DNA from: Salinarchaeum sp. Harcht-Bsk1
GTDB taxonomy: Archaea > Halobacteriota > Halobacteria > Halobacteriales > Salinarchaeaceae
Assembly (NCBI RefSeq): GCF_000403645.1
Contig: NC_021313.1
Coordinates: 1,693,014 to 1,757,013 of the forward strand
Direction of reading: 5' to 3'
DNA: 64,000 nucleotides
Under the pieces are notes generated by a model. That model was not told the DNA's origin and did not search any database. It saw only the letters and a list, made by a program, of their open reading frames with translations. Every line of letters starts with the position of its first letter. The first letter of the stretch is position 1. The translations under genes and the position numbers were made by a program. This document shows, piece after piece, positions 43,444-52,258 of the stretch.

Positions 43444-43622
43444 AATCGGCGCTCCTCCTGCACGCGGGAAAAGCCTTGTGCGTCTCTGCGGCCGGTAGTC
43501 GCCGGTAGTCGCTCCGTACTCGGTGACGGCGGGGAGATGGGGACGCAGGGTAGCGCGGAGCCGTCGGCGCACCGATCCGATGCCATAGCGATTTAGGGCG
43601 TGGCCCATTCTACCCGTCAACG

Positions 43623-44885
43623 ATGGAGCTACGGCGCGGGACCGTCCGCCGGGCGGCCGCGATCGCCCTGACGGCCCTCCTGCTCGCGAGTCTACTGCCA
43701 GGACTCGCGGTGGGAGACGCCACGACAGGCACAACCACCGCCGGCGCGACGACCGCCGAGACCGGACCGCTCGCGTCGACGAACGCATCGACGGCCATCC
43801 AGGAGGTCGACGCGGACCGCACGCGTATCAGGATCGACCTCCAGGAAGACGGCGACGCGACCTGGACCGTCGAACTCTGGACGCGCCTCGAGGACGACGC
43901 CGACGAGGAGGCGTTCGCGAGCCTGGAGGCCGACGTCCGCAACGACAGCGAGTCCTACACCGCGGACTTCCGGAGCCGGATGAACGGCTCGGTGACCGCA
44001 GCGAGCGACGCGACCGGCCGCGAGATGACGATCGAGGGCCTGACCGTCTCGACGCGCACGGAGGGCGTCCCAAGCAGCTACGGCGTACTGGCCTACGAGT
44101 TCGAGTGGACGAACTTCGCGGTCGTCGACGGCCAGGAACTCCACGCTGGCGCAGCGATCGACGGGTTCCTCATGGAGCAGCACACTCGCCTGACGATCTC
44201 CTGGCCCGAGGGCTACCGGACGGCGAGCGTCGAACCGTCGCCCAACGACCGCACGGACTCCGCGGCCATCTGGCAGGGCAGTGAGACGGACTTCGTGGCC
44301 GGGCAGCCCCGACTCGTCGTCACGAGCGCGGCCGCAGAGGACGACTCGCTGCTCCCGCTCGTGGGCGCAGCCGTCCTGCTCGCGGCGATCGTCGCGCTGG
44401 TCGGCTACCTCGCGTGGAGCGGTCACCTCTCGCTACCGGGCTCATCCGGCAGGGAGGCCGACGGCGAGGTGGCAATCGCCGACAGCGGCGGTGCGGGGGC
44501 GGCATCCGCTTCCGCAGGAGCGGGTGCGGCGCCGACCGACGACGATTCGAGCCACGAGGCCACCGGTGCCAGCGAGGCGCCATCGGACGCAGACGGCGCC
44601 GCCGAGGAACAGCCCGGCGACGGGGAGCCGACAGCCGAGGCGGACGAACCGGCCGAGGACGAAGCCGACGTGCCGCCGGAGCTGCTCTCCAACGAGGAGC
44701 AGGTGCTTCGGCTACTGGAGGGCCACGGCGGCCGGATGAAACAGCAGCAGGTCGTCTCGGAACTCGAGTGGACCGAGGCGAAGACCAGCCAGGTCGTCAC
44801 GGGGATGCGCGAGGACGACCGGATCGAGGTGTTCCGCATCGGCCGGGAGAACGTGCTCGCACTGCCCGGGGAGGCAGACCTGTGA
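43623..44885 (+). CDS. Membrane-anchored winged-helix regulator with extracellular sensor domain
   Basis: The 420-residue protein has a signal peptide or first helix (residues 10-30). An extracytoplasmic beta-rich domain (about 55-235) contains IRIDLQEDGDATWTVELWTR and VLAYEFEWTNFAVVDG. One transmembrane helix (about 241-265, PLVGAAVLLAAIVALVGYLA) is followed by an acidic, low-complexity cytoplasmic linker. A C-terminal winged helix (about 355-417) carries LSNEEQVLRLLEGHGGRMKQ and VSELEWTEAKTSQVVTGM. This one-component layout could pass an outside signal to DNA. The ligand and targets are unknown. Confidence 0.85.
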   Translation: MELRRGTVRRAAAIALTALLLASLLPGLAVGDATTGTTTAGATTAETGPLASTNASTAIQEVDADRTRIRIDLQEDGDATWTVELWTRLEDDADEEAFASLEADVRNDSESYTADFRSRMNGSVTAASDATGREMTIEGLTVSTRTEGVPSSYGVLAYEFEWTNFAVVDGQELHAGAAIDGFLMEQHTRLTISWPEGYRTASVEPSPNDRTDSAAIWQGSETDFVAGQPRLVVTSAAAEDDSLLPLVGAAVLLAAIVALVGYLAWSGHLSLPGSSGREADGEVAIADSGGAGAASASAGAGAAPTDDDSSHEATGASEAPSDADGAAEEQPGDGEPTAEADEPAEDEADVPPELLSNEEQVLRLLEGHGGRMKQQQVVSELEWTEAKTSQVVTGMREDDRIEVFRIGRENVLALPGEADL

Positions 44886-45033
44886 TTCCACCGCGTTTGC
44901 GGCCCGCCGATCGTTTCGAACGAATCGCAATACGGCAGCCTCGAAAAACGGTGTTGAATTCGGCTAAACCGTCGTTGATCCGGCGCGAGCGTGTGGCCGC
45001 TATATGGGGTCGTGGCCCCGAGGTGGAGATACG

Positions 45034-45858
45034 ATGAAACGAACCGTCGCGGTCTCGCTGCTCGTGGTGGGCCTCCTCCTGGCCCCGCTGGCAGCGGCCG
45101 CTGCCCCCGGGCTCGCCGGCGGCGACGCCGCCGACGGCGGCCAGGAGACGAACGAGAGCTTCACCGCTGGCGAACGCCTCTCCGGCGCGATCGGCGCCGA
45201 GCGGGCCGAACTCGACGGCGAGGTCAGCGAGCGCTCCTTCGGCGCGGCGCTGGCCGCTACGGAGACCAACGACTCCGCGGCTGGCGTGGTCGGCGAGCGG
45301 CTCGATCACATCCAGCAGCGCCTCGACGACCTCGAATCGCGCAACGAAACGCTCGCCGCCCAGTACGAGAACGGCACGATCTCGCGGGGCGCCTACGCTG
45401 CACGGGCCGCCGCGATCGAAGCCGAGCGCGCGAGTCTGACCCGACAGCTCGGCGCCGTCGAGAACGCCACGGGGCGGCTCCCCGCCGACGCGCTCGTGGC
45501 CAATGGCGTGAACGCAAGCGCCATCGAGCGGCTCCGAGGCCAGGCCAGCGAACTCGGCGGTCAGCAGGTTCGCGAACTCGCCCGCTCGATCGCGGGCCCC
45601 AACCTCGGGAACGGGATCGGGCCCGGCGATCGCGCCCCCGACGAGATTCCCGGCCTCGGCGGGGACGGACTCCCGGGCGAACGCGGCCCGGAGGATCGTC
45701 CCGGTAACGGCGGCGGGAACGACGCCGACGGCAACGAGACCGACGGGAGCGGCGACGGGGACGCCACCGGCGGTGACGACGGGACGGGGTCCGACGCTGA
45801 CGGCGGCGACGGCGGTACTGACACCGACGCTGGGAGCGAGGACGACGCCGACGGCTGA
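45034..45858 (+). CDS. Secreted coiled-coil protein with acidic Gly/Asp-rich tail
   Basis: The 274-residue product has a Sec signal peptide (MKRTVAVSLLVVGLLLAPLA) with AAA before the mature part. A helical domain follows with a coiled coil (RLDHIQQRLDDLESRNETLA, then NATGRLPADALVANGVNAS). From about residue 200 the tail is almost wholly Gly, Asp, Asn and Thr. No C-terminal anchor is seen. It starts 148 bases after the membrane-anchored regulator on the same strand and may be its target or partner. I do not recognise a function. Confidence 0.75.
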   Translation: MKRTVAVSLLVVGLLLAPLAAAAAPGLAGGDAADGGQETNESFTAGERLSGAIGAERAELDGEVSERSFGAALAATETNDSAAGVVGERLDHIQQRLDDLESRNETLAAQYENGTISRGAYAARAAAIEAERASLTRQLGAVENATGRLPADALVANGVNASAIERLRGQASELGGQQVRELARSIAGPNLGNGIGPGDRAPDEIPGLGGDGLPGERGPEDRPGNGGGNDADGNETDGSGDGDATGGDDGTGSDADGGDGGTDTDAGSEDDADG

Positions 45859-45943
45859 GGGCCGTTTCTCGCCGCGTACGGCCGCTTCGAGCCGTCTCCG
45901 TCTCGAAAGCGTTTAGTAACGGCCCGCATCTACCTACGCCCAC
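45859..45943 (+). promoter_or_regulatory. Promoter candidate ahead of a leaderless micro-ORF
   Basis: GTTTAGTAAC at 45911-45920 has TATA-box character and is preceded by CGAAAGC, possibly a BRE. An ATG occurs at 45944, about 28 bases downstream, the distance of a leaderless start. Confidence 0.4.
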
Positions 45944-46045
45944 ATGACGCGGACAGCCAGCGCCGCCACGGGCCGCTCCCCACCGGTCGCGAGCGCTGGC
46001 GCCGCCGCCCTTCTCCGACGACGACCGCGACGACGGGCCCCCTAG
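45944..46045 (+). CDS. Candidate 33-residue leaderless micro-ORF upstream of argG
   Basis: ATG to TAG gives a 33-residue peptide beginning MTRTASAATGRSPPVASAG and ending in six arginines within LLRRRPRRRAP. Support is the TATA-like element about 28 bases upstream and the location 145 bases before argG. The peptide is very basic, unlike the acidic proteome, so it may be a leader peptide or chance. No homology is recalled. Confidence 0.3.
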   Translation: MTRTASAATGRSPPVASAGAAALLRRRPRRRAP

Positions 46046-46189
46046 GCCCACCTACACTTCACTCTCCACGACGCAGTTTCGTTCGTCGATCCACCTTCCT
46101 TCGGTCGGTTAGTCGGCACTCTCCCAATTTATTCCATAATTAATATGGACAAATTTATCCCCTCGAAGCGGTTTCCCTGAAACACCACA
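46046..46189 (+). promoter_or_regulatory. argG: argG promoter region with AT-rich palindrome
   Basis: CCATA-ATTAA-TATGG at 46134-46148 is a 5-bp palindrome lying just upstream of a TATA-like AAATTTAT at 46151-46158. The ATG is at 46190, so transcription should begin about ten bases upstream of it. A palindrome abutting TATA/BRE suits a repressor or activator of arginine synthesis. Confidence 0.5.
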
Positions 46190-47422
46190 ATGTCACGCGT
46201 TGCACTCGCCTTCTCGGGGGGACTCGACACCACCGTCTGCGTCCCGCTGCTCGAGGAGGAGTACGGCTACGACGAAGTCATCGGCGTCACCGTCGACGTC
46301 GGCCAGCCAGATTCGGAGTTCGAGGAAGCCGAGGAGACCGCCGAGGCGCTCGGCCTGGACCTCCACGTCGTCGACGCGAAGGACGAGTTCGCCGACCTCT
46401 GTCTCGACGCGGTCGCCGCGAACGCGACGTACCAGGGCTATCCGCTCGGCACTGCGCTCGCGCGCCCGGTCATCGCCGAGGCGATCCTCGAGGTCGCCGA
46501 GGAAGAGGACTGTGACGGGATCGCTCACGGCTGCACGGGCAAAGGCAACGACCAGCTCCGCTTCGAGGCCGTCTGGCGCGGCTCCGATCTGGAAGTCATC
46601 GCGCCCGTCCGCGAACTCGGCCTCACCCGCGAGTGGGAAATCGAGTTCGCCGACGAGCGCGACCTCCCGGTCGAGGCCGGCGACGGCGGCGTCTGGTCGA
46701 TCGACCAGAACCTCTGGTCCCGCGCGATCGAGGGCGGCGAACTCGAGCACCCCAACTACGTCCCGCCGGAGGACATCTACCAGTGGACCGAGGAGCCCGA
46801 CGGCGGCACCGAACTGATCGAGGTCGAGTTCGAGCAGGGCGTCCCCGTCGCCGTCGACGGCGAGGCAATGGAGCCCGTCGAACTCATCGAGTACCTCAAC
46901 GAGCACGCCGGGCAGTACGGCGTCGGTCGCACGGACGTCATGGAGGACCGCATGCTCGGGCTGAAGGTCCGTGAGAACTACGAGCATCCGGCCGCGACGG
47001 TGCTCCTCGCCGCCCACCAGGCGCTGGAGGACCTCGTCCTCACGAAGGAGGAGCGTTCCTTCAAGAAGGGCATCGAGCACGAGTGGGCGGAGAAGGCCTA
47101 CGAGGGCCTCGTCTTCGCGCCGCTGGTCGACGCGCTCGACGCGTTCGTCCAGGAGACCCAGGACGTCGTGACCGGCACCGCGACCGTCAAGGTCCAGGGC
47201 GGGTCGTGCCGCGCGGTCGCCCGCGACAGCGAGTACGCGGTGTACTCCGAAGAGATGGCCTCCTTCAACACCGAGGACGTCGCCGGCATCGCCCAGGAGG
47301 ACGCCACGGGCGTCGCGAAGTACCACGGGCTCCAGGAGCGTCTCGCGAACTCCGTGAAGGCCGAGGCGCTCGATCGCTCGCCCGCCGTGACGGACGGTGG
47401 CGAATCCGAGAACGAGGAGTAA
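46190..47422 (+). CDS. argG: Argininosuccinate synthase
   Basis: It joins citrulline and aspartate using ATP, the seventh step of arginine synthesis. The 410-residue product starts VALAFSGGLDTTVCVPLL, containing the SGGLDT PP-loop. It has GCTGKGNDQLRFE and YGVGRTDVMEDRMLG further on, all family hallmarks. argH follows 4 bases after its stop. The promoter with a palindrome lies just upstream. Confidence 0.97.
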   Translation: MSRVALAFSGGLDTTVCVPLLEEEYGYDEVIGVTVDVGQPDSEFEEAEETAEALGLDLHVVDAKDEFADLCLDAVAANATYQGYPLGTALARPVIAEAILEVAEEEDCDGIAHGCTGKGNDQLRFEAVWRGSDLEVIAPVRELGLTREWEIEFADERDLPVEAGDGGVWSIDQNLWSRAIEGGELEHPNYVPPEDIYQWTEEPDGGTELIEVEFEQGVPVAVDGEAMEPVELIEYLNEHAGQYGVGRTDVMEDRMLGLKVRENYEHPAATVLLAAHQALEDLVLTKEERSFKKGIEHEWAEKAYEGLVFAPLVDALDAFVQETQDVVTGTATVKVQGGSCRAVARDSEYAVYSEEMASFNTEDVAGIAQEDATGVAKYHGLQERLANSVKAEALDRSPAVTDGGESENEE

Positions 47423-47426
47423 TCGA

Positions 47427-48989
47427 ATGAGCGAGGACGACGCGACGACGGACGAGCAGGCTGACGCCGACAGCGACGGCGCCGATTCCGGGGAGGGCGT
47501 CGTCCGCCGCGACCGCTTCGCCGGCGGGCCCGCCCGCGAGTTCATGTCCTCGCTCGACGCCGACCGGCGCATTTTCGAGGCGGACCTCGCGGTCGATCGC
47601 GCCCACACCCTGATGCTCGCCGAGCAGGAGATAATCGAGGAGGACACCGCCGGCGAGATCCTCGCGGCGCTCGACGATATCGAGGAGGCCGTCGAGTCGG
47701 AGGGCTACGGCGCCGTCCTCTCCGAGGGCGAGGACGTCCACGAGGCCATCGAGACTGCCGTCATCGAGCGCGTCGGCCCGGAAGGCGGCCGGATGCACAC
47801 CGCCCGCTCGCGCAACGACGAGGTGGCGACCTGCATTCGGTACCGTCTGCGCGAGGACGTGATCGCGGTCCTCGAAGCCGTCGCGGAGACGCGCGAGGTG
47901 CTCGTCGAGGCCGCAGAGGAGCACTCCGAGACGCTCCTGCCCGGCTACACGCATCTCCAGCCCGCCCAGCCGATCACGGTCGGGTTCTGGCTCGCGAGCT
48001 ACGAGGCCGCGCTGGCCCGCGACGCGAGCCGCCTCCTCGACGCGTTCACGCGGATCAACGAGTCGCCGCTGGGCGCGGCGGCCTTCGCCGGTACCACCTT
48101 CGACGTGGACCGCCAGCACGCGGCCGCGCTGCTGGGCTTCGACGGCATCGTCGAGAACGCGATGGACGCGGTCTCCACGCGGGACTTCCTGCTGGAGACC
48201 GCCGGCGCGCTCTCGGGGCTCTCGGTGACGCTCTCGGGGATCGCCGAGGACCTCGTCGTCTACAGCAATCGCGGCTTCGTCGACCTCGACGACGACTACG
48301 CCTCGACCAGTTCGATCATGCCCCAGAAGAAGAACCCCGACTCGCTGGAGCTGGTACGGGCGGTCGCGGGCGACGCCGCCGGCGCCCACCAGGCGCTCGC
48401 GACGACGCTCACGGGCCTGCCCCGTTCCTACAACCGCGACCTCCAGCGCGCCGGTCCGCACGTCTGGAACGTGATCGACGACGTCGCGGACGCGGTGGAC
48501 GTCGCCGGCGGCGCGATCGCCACGGCGGAGTGGAACGAGGAGACCTGCGCGGCGGCCGCTGGCGAGGGCTTCTCGACGGCGACCGGCGTCGCGGACCTGC
48601 TCGCCCAGTCCGGCGTCCCGTTCCGCACGGCCCACGAGGTCGTAGCGGTCGCGGCGGAGGACGTGGCGGCGCTCGAAGACGACCAGACTGCTGGCGGCGC
48701 CGCGGATCCCGACGCGGCGATCGACGTGCTCGACGACGCGGCACACGCGGTGCTCGGCGAGTCGATCACCGACGCCGTCGAGGAGTCCGCGCTCCGCTCG
48801 GCGCTCGACCCCACCGAGAGCGTCGCGAGTCGCGATTCGGCGGGTGGTCCCGCCCCGTCGGCGGTCGAGGACGCGATCGAGAGCGCGAAGGCGAGTCTCG
48901 AGGACGACCTGATCGCGATCGTCGCGACGCGGAAGGGCCTCGAGGGCGCCCAGGAGCGTCTCGAATCCGGGGTGAGCGAGTATGTCTGA
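47427..48989 (+). CDS. argH: Argininosuccinate lyase
   Basis: It splits argininosuccinate into arginine and fumarate. The 520-residue product has an acidic N-terminal extension of about 30 residues. The fumarase/aspartase-fold core shows MHTARSRNDEVATCIRYRLR, TLLPGYTHLQPAQPI and the signature SSIMPQKKNPDSLELVRA. The C-terminal domain is longer than in many bacteria, with an Ala/Ser/Asp-rich insertion. Its stop overlaps a 27-codon micro-ORF (48982-49065). Confidence 0.95.
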   Translation: MSEDDATTDEQADADSDGADSGEGVVRRDRFAGGPAREFMSSLDADRRIFEADLAVDRAHTLMLAEQEIIEEDTAGEILAALDDIEEAVESEGYGAVLSEGEDVHEAIETAVIERVGPEGGRMHTARSRNDEVATCIRYRLREDVIAVLEAVAETREVLVEAAEEHSETLLPGYTHLQPAQPITVGFWLASYEAALARDASRLLDAFTRINESPLGAAAFAGTTFDVDRQHAAALLGFDGIVENAMDAVSTRDFLLETAGALSGLSVTLSGIAEDLVVYSNRGFVDLDDDYASTSSIMPQKKNPDSLELVRAVAGDAAGAHQALATTLTGLPRSYNRDLQRAGPHVWNVIDDVADAVDVAGGAIATAEWNEETCAAAAGEGFSTATGVADLLAQSGVPFRTAHEVVAVAAEDVAALEDDQTAGGAADPDAAIDVLDDAAHAVLGESITDAVEESALRSALDPTESVASRDSAGGPAPSAVEDAIESAKASLEDDLIAIVATRKGLEGAQERLESGVSEYV

Positions 48990-49168
48990 GATCCGAGCCC
49001 CGTCCACACTCGCCGGGCCGCCACCGCGGCGCCCCGTCCGACGTCCCCACTCCGGGGACGAATGACACATCCAGCTGACACTGGTCTCGTGAATTCGCGG
49101 TCGTTCGACGTGCTTCGTGCGATTAGCTGGCAGTCTGGGTACTGTTTCTAATCTGGTAAGTTCGATGG

Positions 49169-49202
49169 GTTTAAGGTATCGCGCCCACGACGTGGGTGTA
49201 CG
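49169..49202 (+). promoter_or_regulatory. lysW operon promoter with CCCAC-GAC-GTGGG palindrome
   Basis: A TATA-like GTTTAAGG at 49169-49176 lies about 27-30 bases before the lysW ATG at 49203. Between them at 49184-49196 is the palindrome CCCAC-GAC-GTGGG. It covers the region from TATA to transcription start, a typical repressor site. lysW to argF therefore probably has its own promoter, separate from argGH. Confidence 0.5.
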
Positions 49203-49367
49203 ATGACCGAATGCGTCGAGTGCGGGGCGGAGGTCTCCCTGCACGAGAACCTCGAAGTCGGAGAGATCGTCGATTGCACCACCTGCGGCGCCGAACTCGA
49301 AGTCGTCGGGGTGGACCCGGTCGAGCTCGAGACGGCCCCCGAGCTCGAAGAAGACTGGGGTGAGTGA
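49203..49367 (+). CDS. lysW: LysW amino-group carrier protein
   Basis: This 54-residue protein is the carrier to which glutamate or 2-aminoadipate is attached during arginine or lysine synthesis. It has the LysW zinc fold: MTECVECGAEVSLHENLEVG, then IVDCTTCGAELEVVGVDP, giving two CxxC pairs (C4/C7 and C25/C28). The C-terminus is EDWGE, whose terminal Glu gamma-carboxylate receives the substrate. The start is ATG at 49203, and its stop overlaps the GTG of the ligase. It is easily missed because of its size. Confidence 0.95.
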   Translation: MTECVECGAEVSLHENLEVGEIVDCTTCGAELEVVGVDPVELETAPELEEDWGE

Positions 49368-50256
49368 GGTGCAGGTCGGGATCCTCTACTCCAGGATCCG
49401 CAAGGACGAGAAGCTCCTGCTGAGCGAGCTCCGCGAGCGCGGCCACGACGTCGTCAAGATCGACGTCCGCAAGGAGGTCTTCGACGTCCACGGCGCGCCA
49501 GAGGCCCTGCAGGAGCTCGACGTGGTGCTGGATCGCTGTCTCTCGACGAGCCGCTCGTTGTACGCGACGCAGTTCTGCGAAGCATACGGCGTCCCGGTGA
49601 TCAACAGCGCCCACACCGCCGACGTCTGCGCGGACAAGGTCAAGAACTCGCTCGCGCTGCAGGGAGCGGGGGTCCCGACGCCGCGCACGAAGGTCGCGTT
49701 CACGAAGGACTCCGCGCTCGAAGCGATCGAGCAGTTCGGCTACCCCTGCGTGCTCAAACCCGTGATCGGCTCCTGGGGCCGCCTGATGGCGAAGATCGAC
49801 TCCCGCTCGGCTGCGGAGGCGATCCTCGAACACAAGGCGACGCTGGGCCACTACGAGCACAAGGTCTTCTACGTCCAGGAGTTCGTCGAGAAGCCCGGTC
49901 GCGACATCCGCGTGCTCGCCGCCGACGGCGAGCCGATCGGCGCGATGGTCCGCTCCTCGGATCACTGGCTCACCAACGCCGCGAAGGGCGCCGACGTCGA
50001 GGAGTTCGAACTCGACGACCGCGCCCGCGAACTCGTCGAGACGGCCAGCGACGCGGTCGGCGGCGGCCTGCTCGGCGTCGACCTGATGGAGACGATGGAC
50101 GGCGACGGTAACGTCGACGACTACACCGTCCACGAGGTCAACCACACGGTGGAGTTCAAGGCGCTCGACGACGCCACTGACGTGGACGTACCGTCCCGCG
50201 TGATCGACTGGCTCGAAGCGACCGTCGCCGACGACTCGGTTGAGGCGACCGCCTGA
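49360..50256 (+). CDS. argX: LysW-glutamate ligase (ArgX/LysX, RimK-type ATP-grasp)
   Basis: An ATP-grasp ligase of 298 aa that couples the alpha-amino group of glutamate (or aminoadipate) to LysW. It starts VGILYSRIRKDEKLLLSELR and carries the family segments CLSTSRSLYATQFCEAYGVP, VLKPVIGSWGRLMAKI, FYVQEFVEKPGRDIRVLAAD and VHEVNHTVEF. The last contains the N-x-T-V-E-F stretch that, in the family, separates ArgX-like from LysX-like enzymes. The GTG at 49360 overlaps lysW by 8 bases; GTG at 49369, just after the lysW stop, is an equally possible start. Confidence 0.93.
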   Translation: MSEVQVGILYSRIRKDEKLLLSELRERGHDVVKIDVRKEVFDVHGAPEALQELDVVLDRCLSTSRSLYATQFCEAYGVPVINSAHTADVCADKVKNSLALQGAGVPTPRTKVAFTKDSALEAIEQFGYPCVLKPVIGSWGRLMAKIDSRSAAEAILEHKATLGHYEHKVFYVQEFVEKPGRDIRVLAADGEPIGAMVRSSDHWLTNAAKGADVEEFELDDRARELVETASDAVGGGLLGVDLMETMDGDGNVDDYTVHEVNHTVEFKALDDATDVDVPSRVIDWLEATVADDSVEATA

Positions 50257-50272
50257 GACGAGAAGGTTAGAC

Positions 50273-51319
50273 ATGACTGACGAGACACTTACTGCATCCG
50301 TCGTCGGCGGTACCGGGTTCACCGGCGGCGAACTGCTCCGCCTGCTCGATGGCCACCCGAACTTCGAAATCGAGGAGGCCACCAGCCGCTCGACGGCGGG
50401 CAAGTCCGTCGGCTACAAGCATCCGAACCTGCGTCACCTCGACCTGCGCTTCACCGATCCCGAGGAGTTGGCGTCGGTGGACGTCATCTTCGCCGCGACG
50501 CCCCACGGCGTCTCGATGGAGCGCATCGACGCGTTCCGCGACGCCGCGGACACCGTCGTCGACCTCTCCGCGGATTTCCGCCTGCCGACCGCCGAGGAGT
50601 ACGACGAGTGGTACGACGGCCACACGTCCCCCGAGTACCTCGACGACGCCGTCTACGCGCTGCCGGAACTGACTCGCGAGGAACTGCCCGGCGCCGACCT
50701 GATCGCCAGCGGCGGCTGCAACGCCACCGCGACGATCCTCGGCCTCAAGCCGCTGGTCGACGATGGCATCCTCTCCGGCGATGAGCAGATCGTCGTCGAC
50801 GTCAAGGTCGGTTCATCCGAAGGTGGCGCCGGCGGCGGCGAGGCCTCCTCTCACCCCGAGCGCTCGGGCGTCGTCCGCCCCTACGCGCCGACGGGCCACC
50901 GCCACGAGGCCGAGATTGAGGCCTACCTCGGCCTCGACGTCTCCTTCACCGTCCACGCGGTGGACATGATCCGCGGTGCCTCCGCGACGTGCCACGTCTT
51001 CCCCGAATCGCCGGTGTCGACGGGTGACCTCTGGGGCGCGTATCGCGGCGCCTACGAGGAGGAGCCGTTCGTTCGCATGGCCTCCGGCGGTGGCGGGGTG
51101 TACCGCTACCCCGAGCCGAAGGCCGTCGCGGGCTCGAACGTCGCCGAGGTCGGTTTCGAGGTGGACGCCTCGAACGAGCGCCTCGTCGTCTTCTCGGCCA
51201 TCGACAACATGATGAAGGGCTCCGCGGGCCAGGCGGTCCACGCCGCGAACGTCGCACTGGGCCTCGAGGAGACCGCCGGCCTGGAGGCGACGGGGCTCCA
51301 CCCCGTCGGCGCGCCCTGA
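50273..51319 (+). CDS. argC: [LysW]-glutamyl/aminoadipyl phosphate reductase
   Basis: It reduces the LysW-bound acyl phosphate to the semialdehyde. The 348-residue product has SVVGGTGFTGGELLRLLDG (NADPH-binding) at its start, the catalytic Cys in LIASGGCNATATILGLKPLV, and a His in SSHPERSGVVRPYAPTGHRH. AIDNMMKGSAGQAVHAANVAL closes the domain. It is 16 bases downstream of argX. Confidence 0.95.
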   Translation: MTDETLTASVVGGTGFTGGELLRLLDGHPNFEIEEATSRSTAGKSVGYKHPNLRHLDLRFTDPEELASVDVIFAATPHGVSMERIDAFRDAADTVVDLSADFRLPTAEEYDEWYDGHTSPEYLDDAVYALPELTREELPGADLIASGGCNATATILGLKPLVDDGILSGDEQIVVDVKVGSSEGGAGGGEASSHPERSGVVRPYAPTGHRHEAEIEAYLGLDVSFTVHAVDMIRGASATCHVFPESPVSTGDLWGAYRGAYEEEPFVRMASGGGGVYRYPEPKAVAGSNVAEVGFEVDASNERLVVFSAIDNMMKGSAGQAVHAANVALGLEETAGLEATGLHPVGAP

Positions 51320-51358
51320 TCGCCGTTTTCATACCGCTCTACTCCGAGATTCGATACA

Positions 51359-52258
51359 ATGACCATCGTACTCAAGATCGGCGGCGCCCGCGCGGTCGAC
51401 CCCGCGGGAGCGCTCGCCGACGTCGCGAAACTGACCGCCGAGGGCGAGGACGTCGTCGTCGTGCACGGCGGCTCCACCGCCGTCGACGAGACGCTCGAAC
51501 AGCTCGGTGAGGAACCCACATACGTCGAGACGCCCGGCGGCGTCGTCGGACGGTTCACCGACGAGCGCACCATGGAGGTCTTCGAGATGGTGCTCCCCGG
51601 GAAGCTCAACACTGACCTCGTCGCCGGCCTCCAGAACGAAGGCGTCGACGCGGTCGGCCTCTCCGGCGTCGACGGCAAACTGCTGGCCGGCCCGCGCAAG
51701 TCCGCCGTTCGCGTCCAGGAGGACGGCAAGAAGAAGATCAAGCGCGGCGACCACTCCGGGACGATCAAGCAGGTCAACGCGGACCTCCTGGAGACGCTCC
51801 TCGCTGGCGGGTACACGCCCGTCGCGACCGTCCCGATGGCGGGGAAGGACGGTGACGACTGGCTTCCGGTCAATGCCGACGCCGACCGCGCCGCTGCGGC
51901 GATCGCCGGCGCGCTCGACGCGACGCTGGTCGTCCTCACCGACGTCCCCGGCGTACTGGCCGATCCCGACGACGAGTCGACGCTCATCGAGACCGCCGAG
52001 ACGCCCGCGGAGTTCGCACAGATCGAGGACGCCGCGGAGGGGTTCATGACGAAGAAGGTCATGGCCGCCACCGAGGCGATCGAGGGCGGCGCCGAGCGGG
52101 TGGTCGTCGCCGACGCGAACGTCGACGAGCCGGTCGTAACGGCCGTCGACGGCGGCGGGACGCACATCCTCGCGAGCGCGCTGGATGACGGCGAATCAGA
52201 CGGCGAATCGGACGCCGAAGCAGACGACGAATCCGACGAAGCAGCGGAGGTGTCCTGA
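51359..52258 (+). CDS. argB: [LysW]-glutamate/aminoadipate kinase
   Basis: It phosphorylates the carrier-bound acid. The 299-residue product is an amino-acid kinase with VLKIGGARAVDPAGALADVA, VVVVHGGSTAVDETLEQLG, VDGKLLAGPRKSAV, VNADADRAAAAIAGALDA and VLTDVPGVLADPDDE in the usual order. The last 25 residues are a repetitive Asp/Glu/Ser tail, a typical halophilic extension. Its stop is directly followed by the argD ATG (TGAATG). Confidence 0.94.
   Translation: MTIVLKIGGARAVDPAGALADVAKLTAEGEDVVVVHGGSTAVDETLEQLGEEPTYVETPGGVVGRFTDERTMEVFEMVLPGKLNTDLVAGLQNEGVDAVGLSGVDGKLLAGPRKSAVRVQEDGKKKIKRGDHSGTIKQVNADLLETLLAGGYTPVATVPMAGKDGDDWLPVNADADRAAAAIAGALDATLVVLTDVPGVLADPDDESTLIETAETPAEFAQIEDAAEGFMTKKVMAATEAIEGGAERVVVADANVDEPVVTAVDGGGTHILASALDDGESDGESDAEADDESDEAAEVS

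Noticed and set aside
46193-47647. 484-codon frame opposite argG
   Set aside because: argG is certain; the antisense product is Val/Leu/Asp-rich with no family features.
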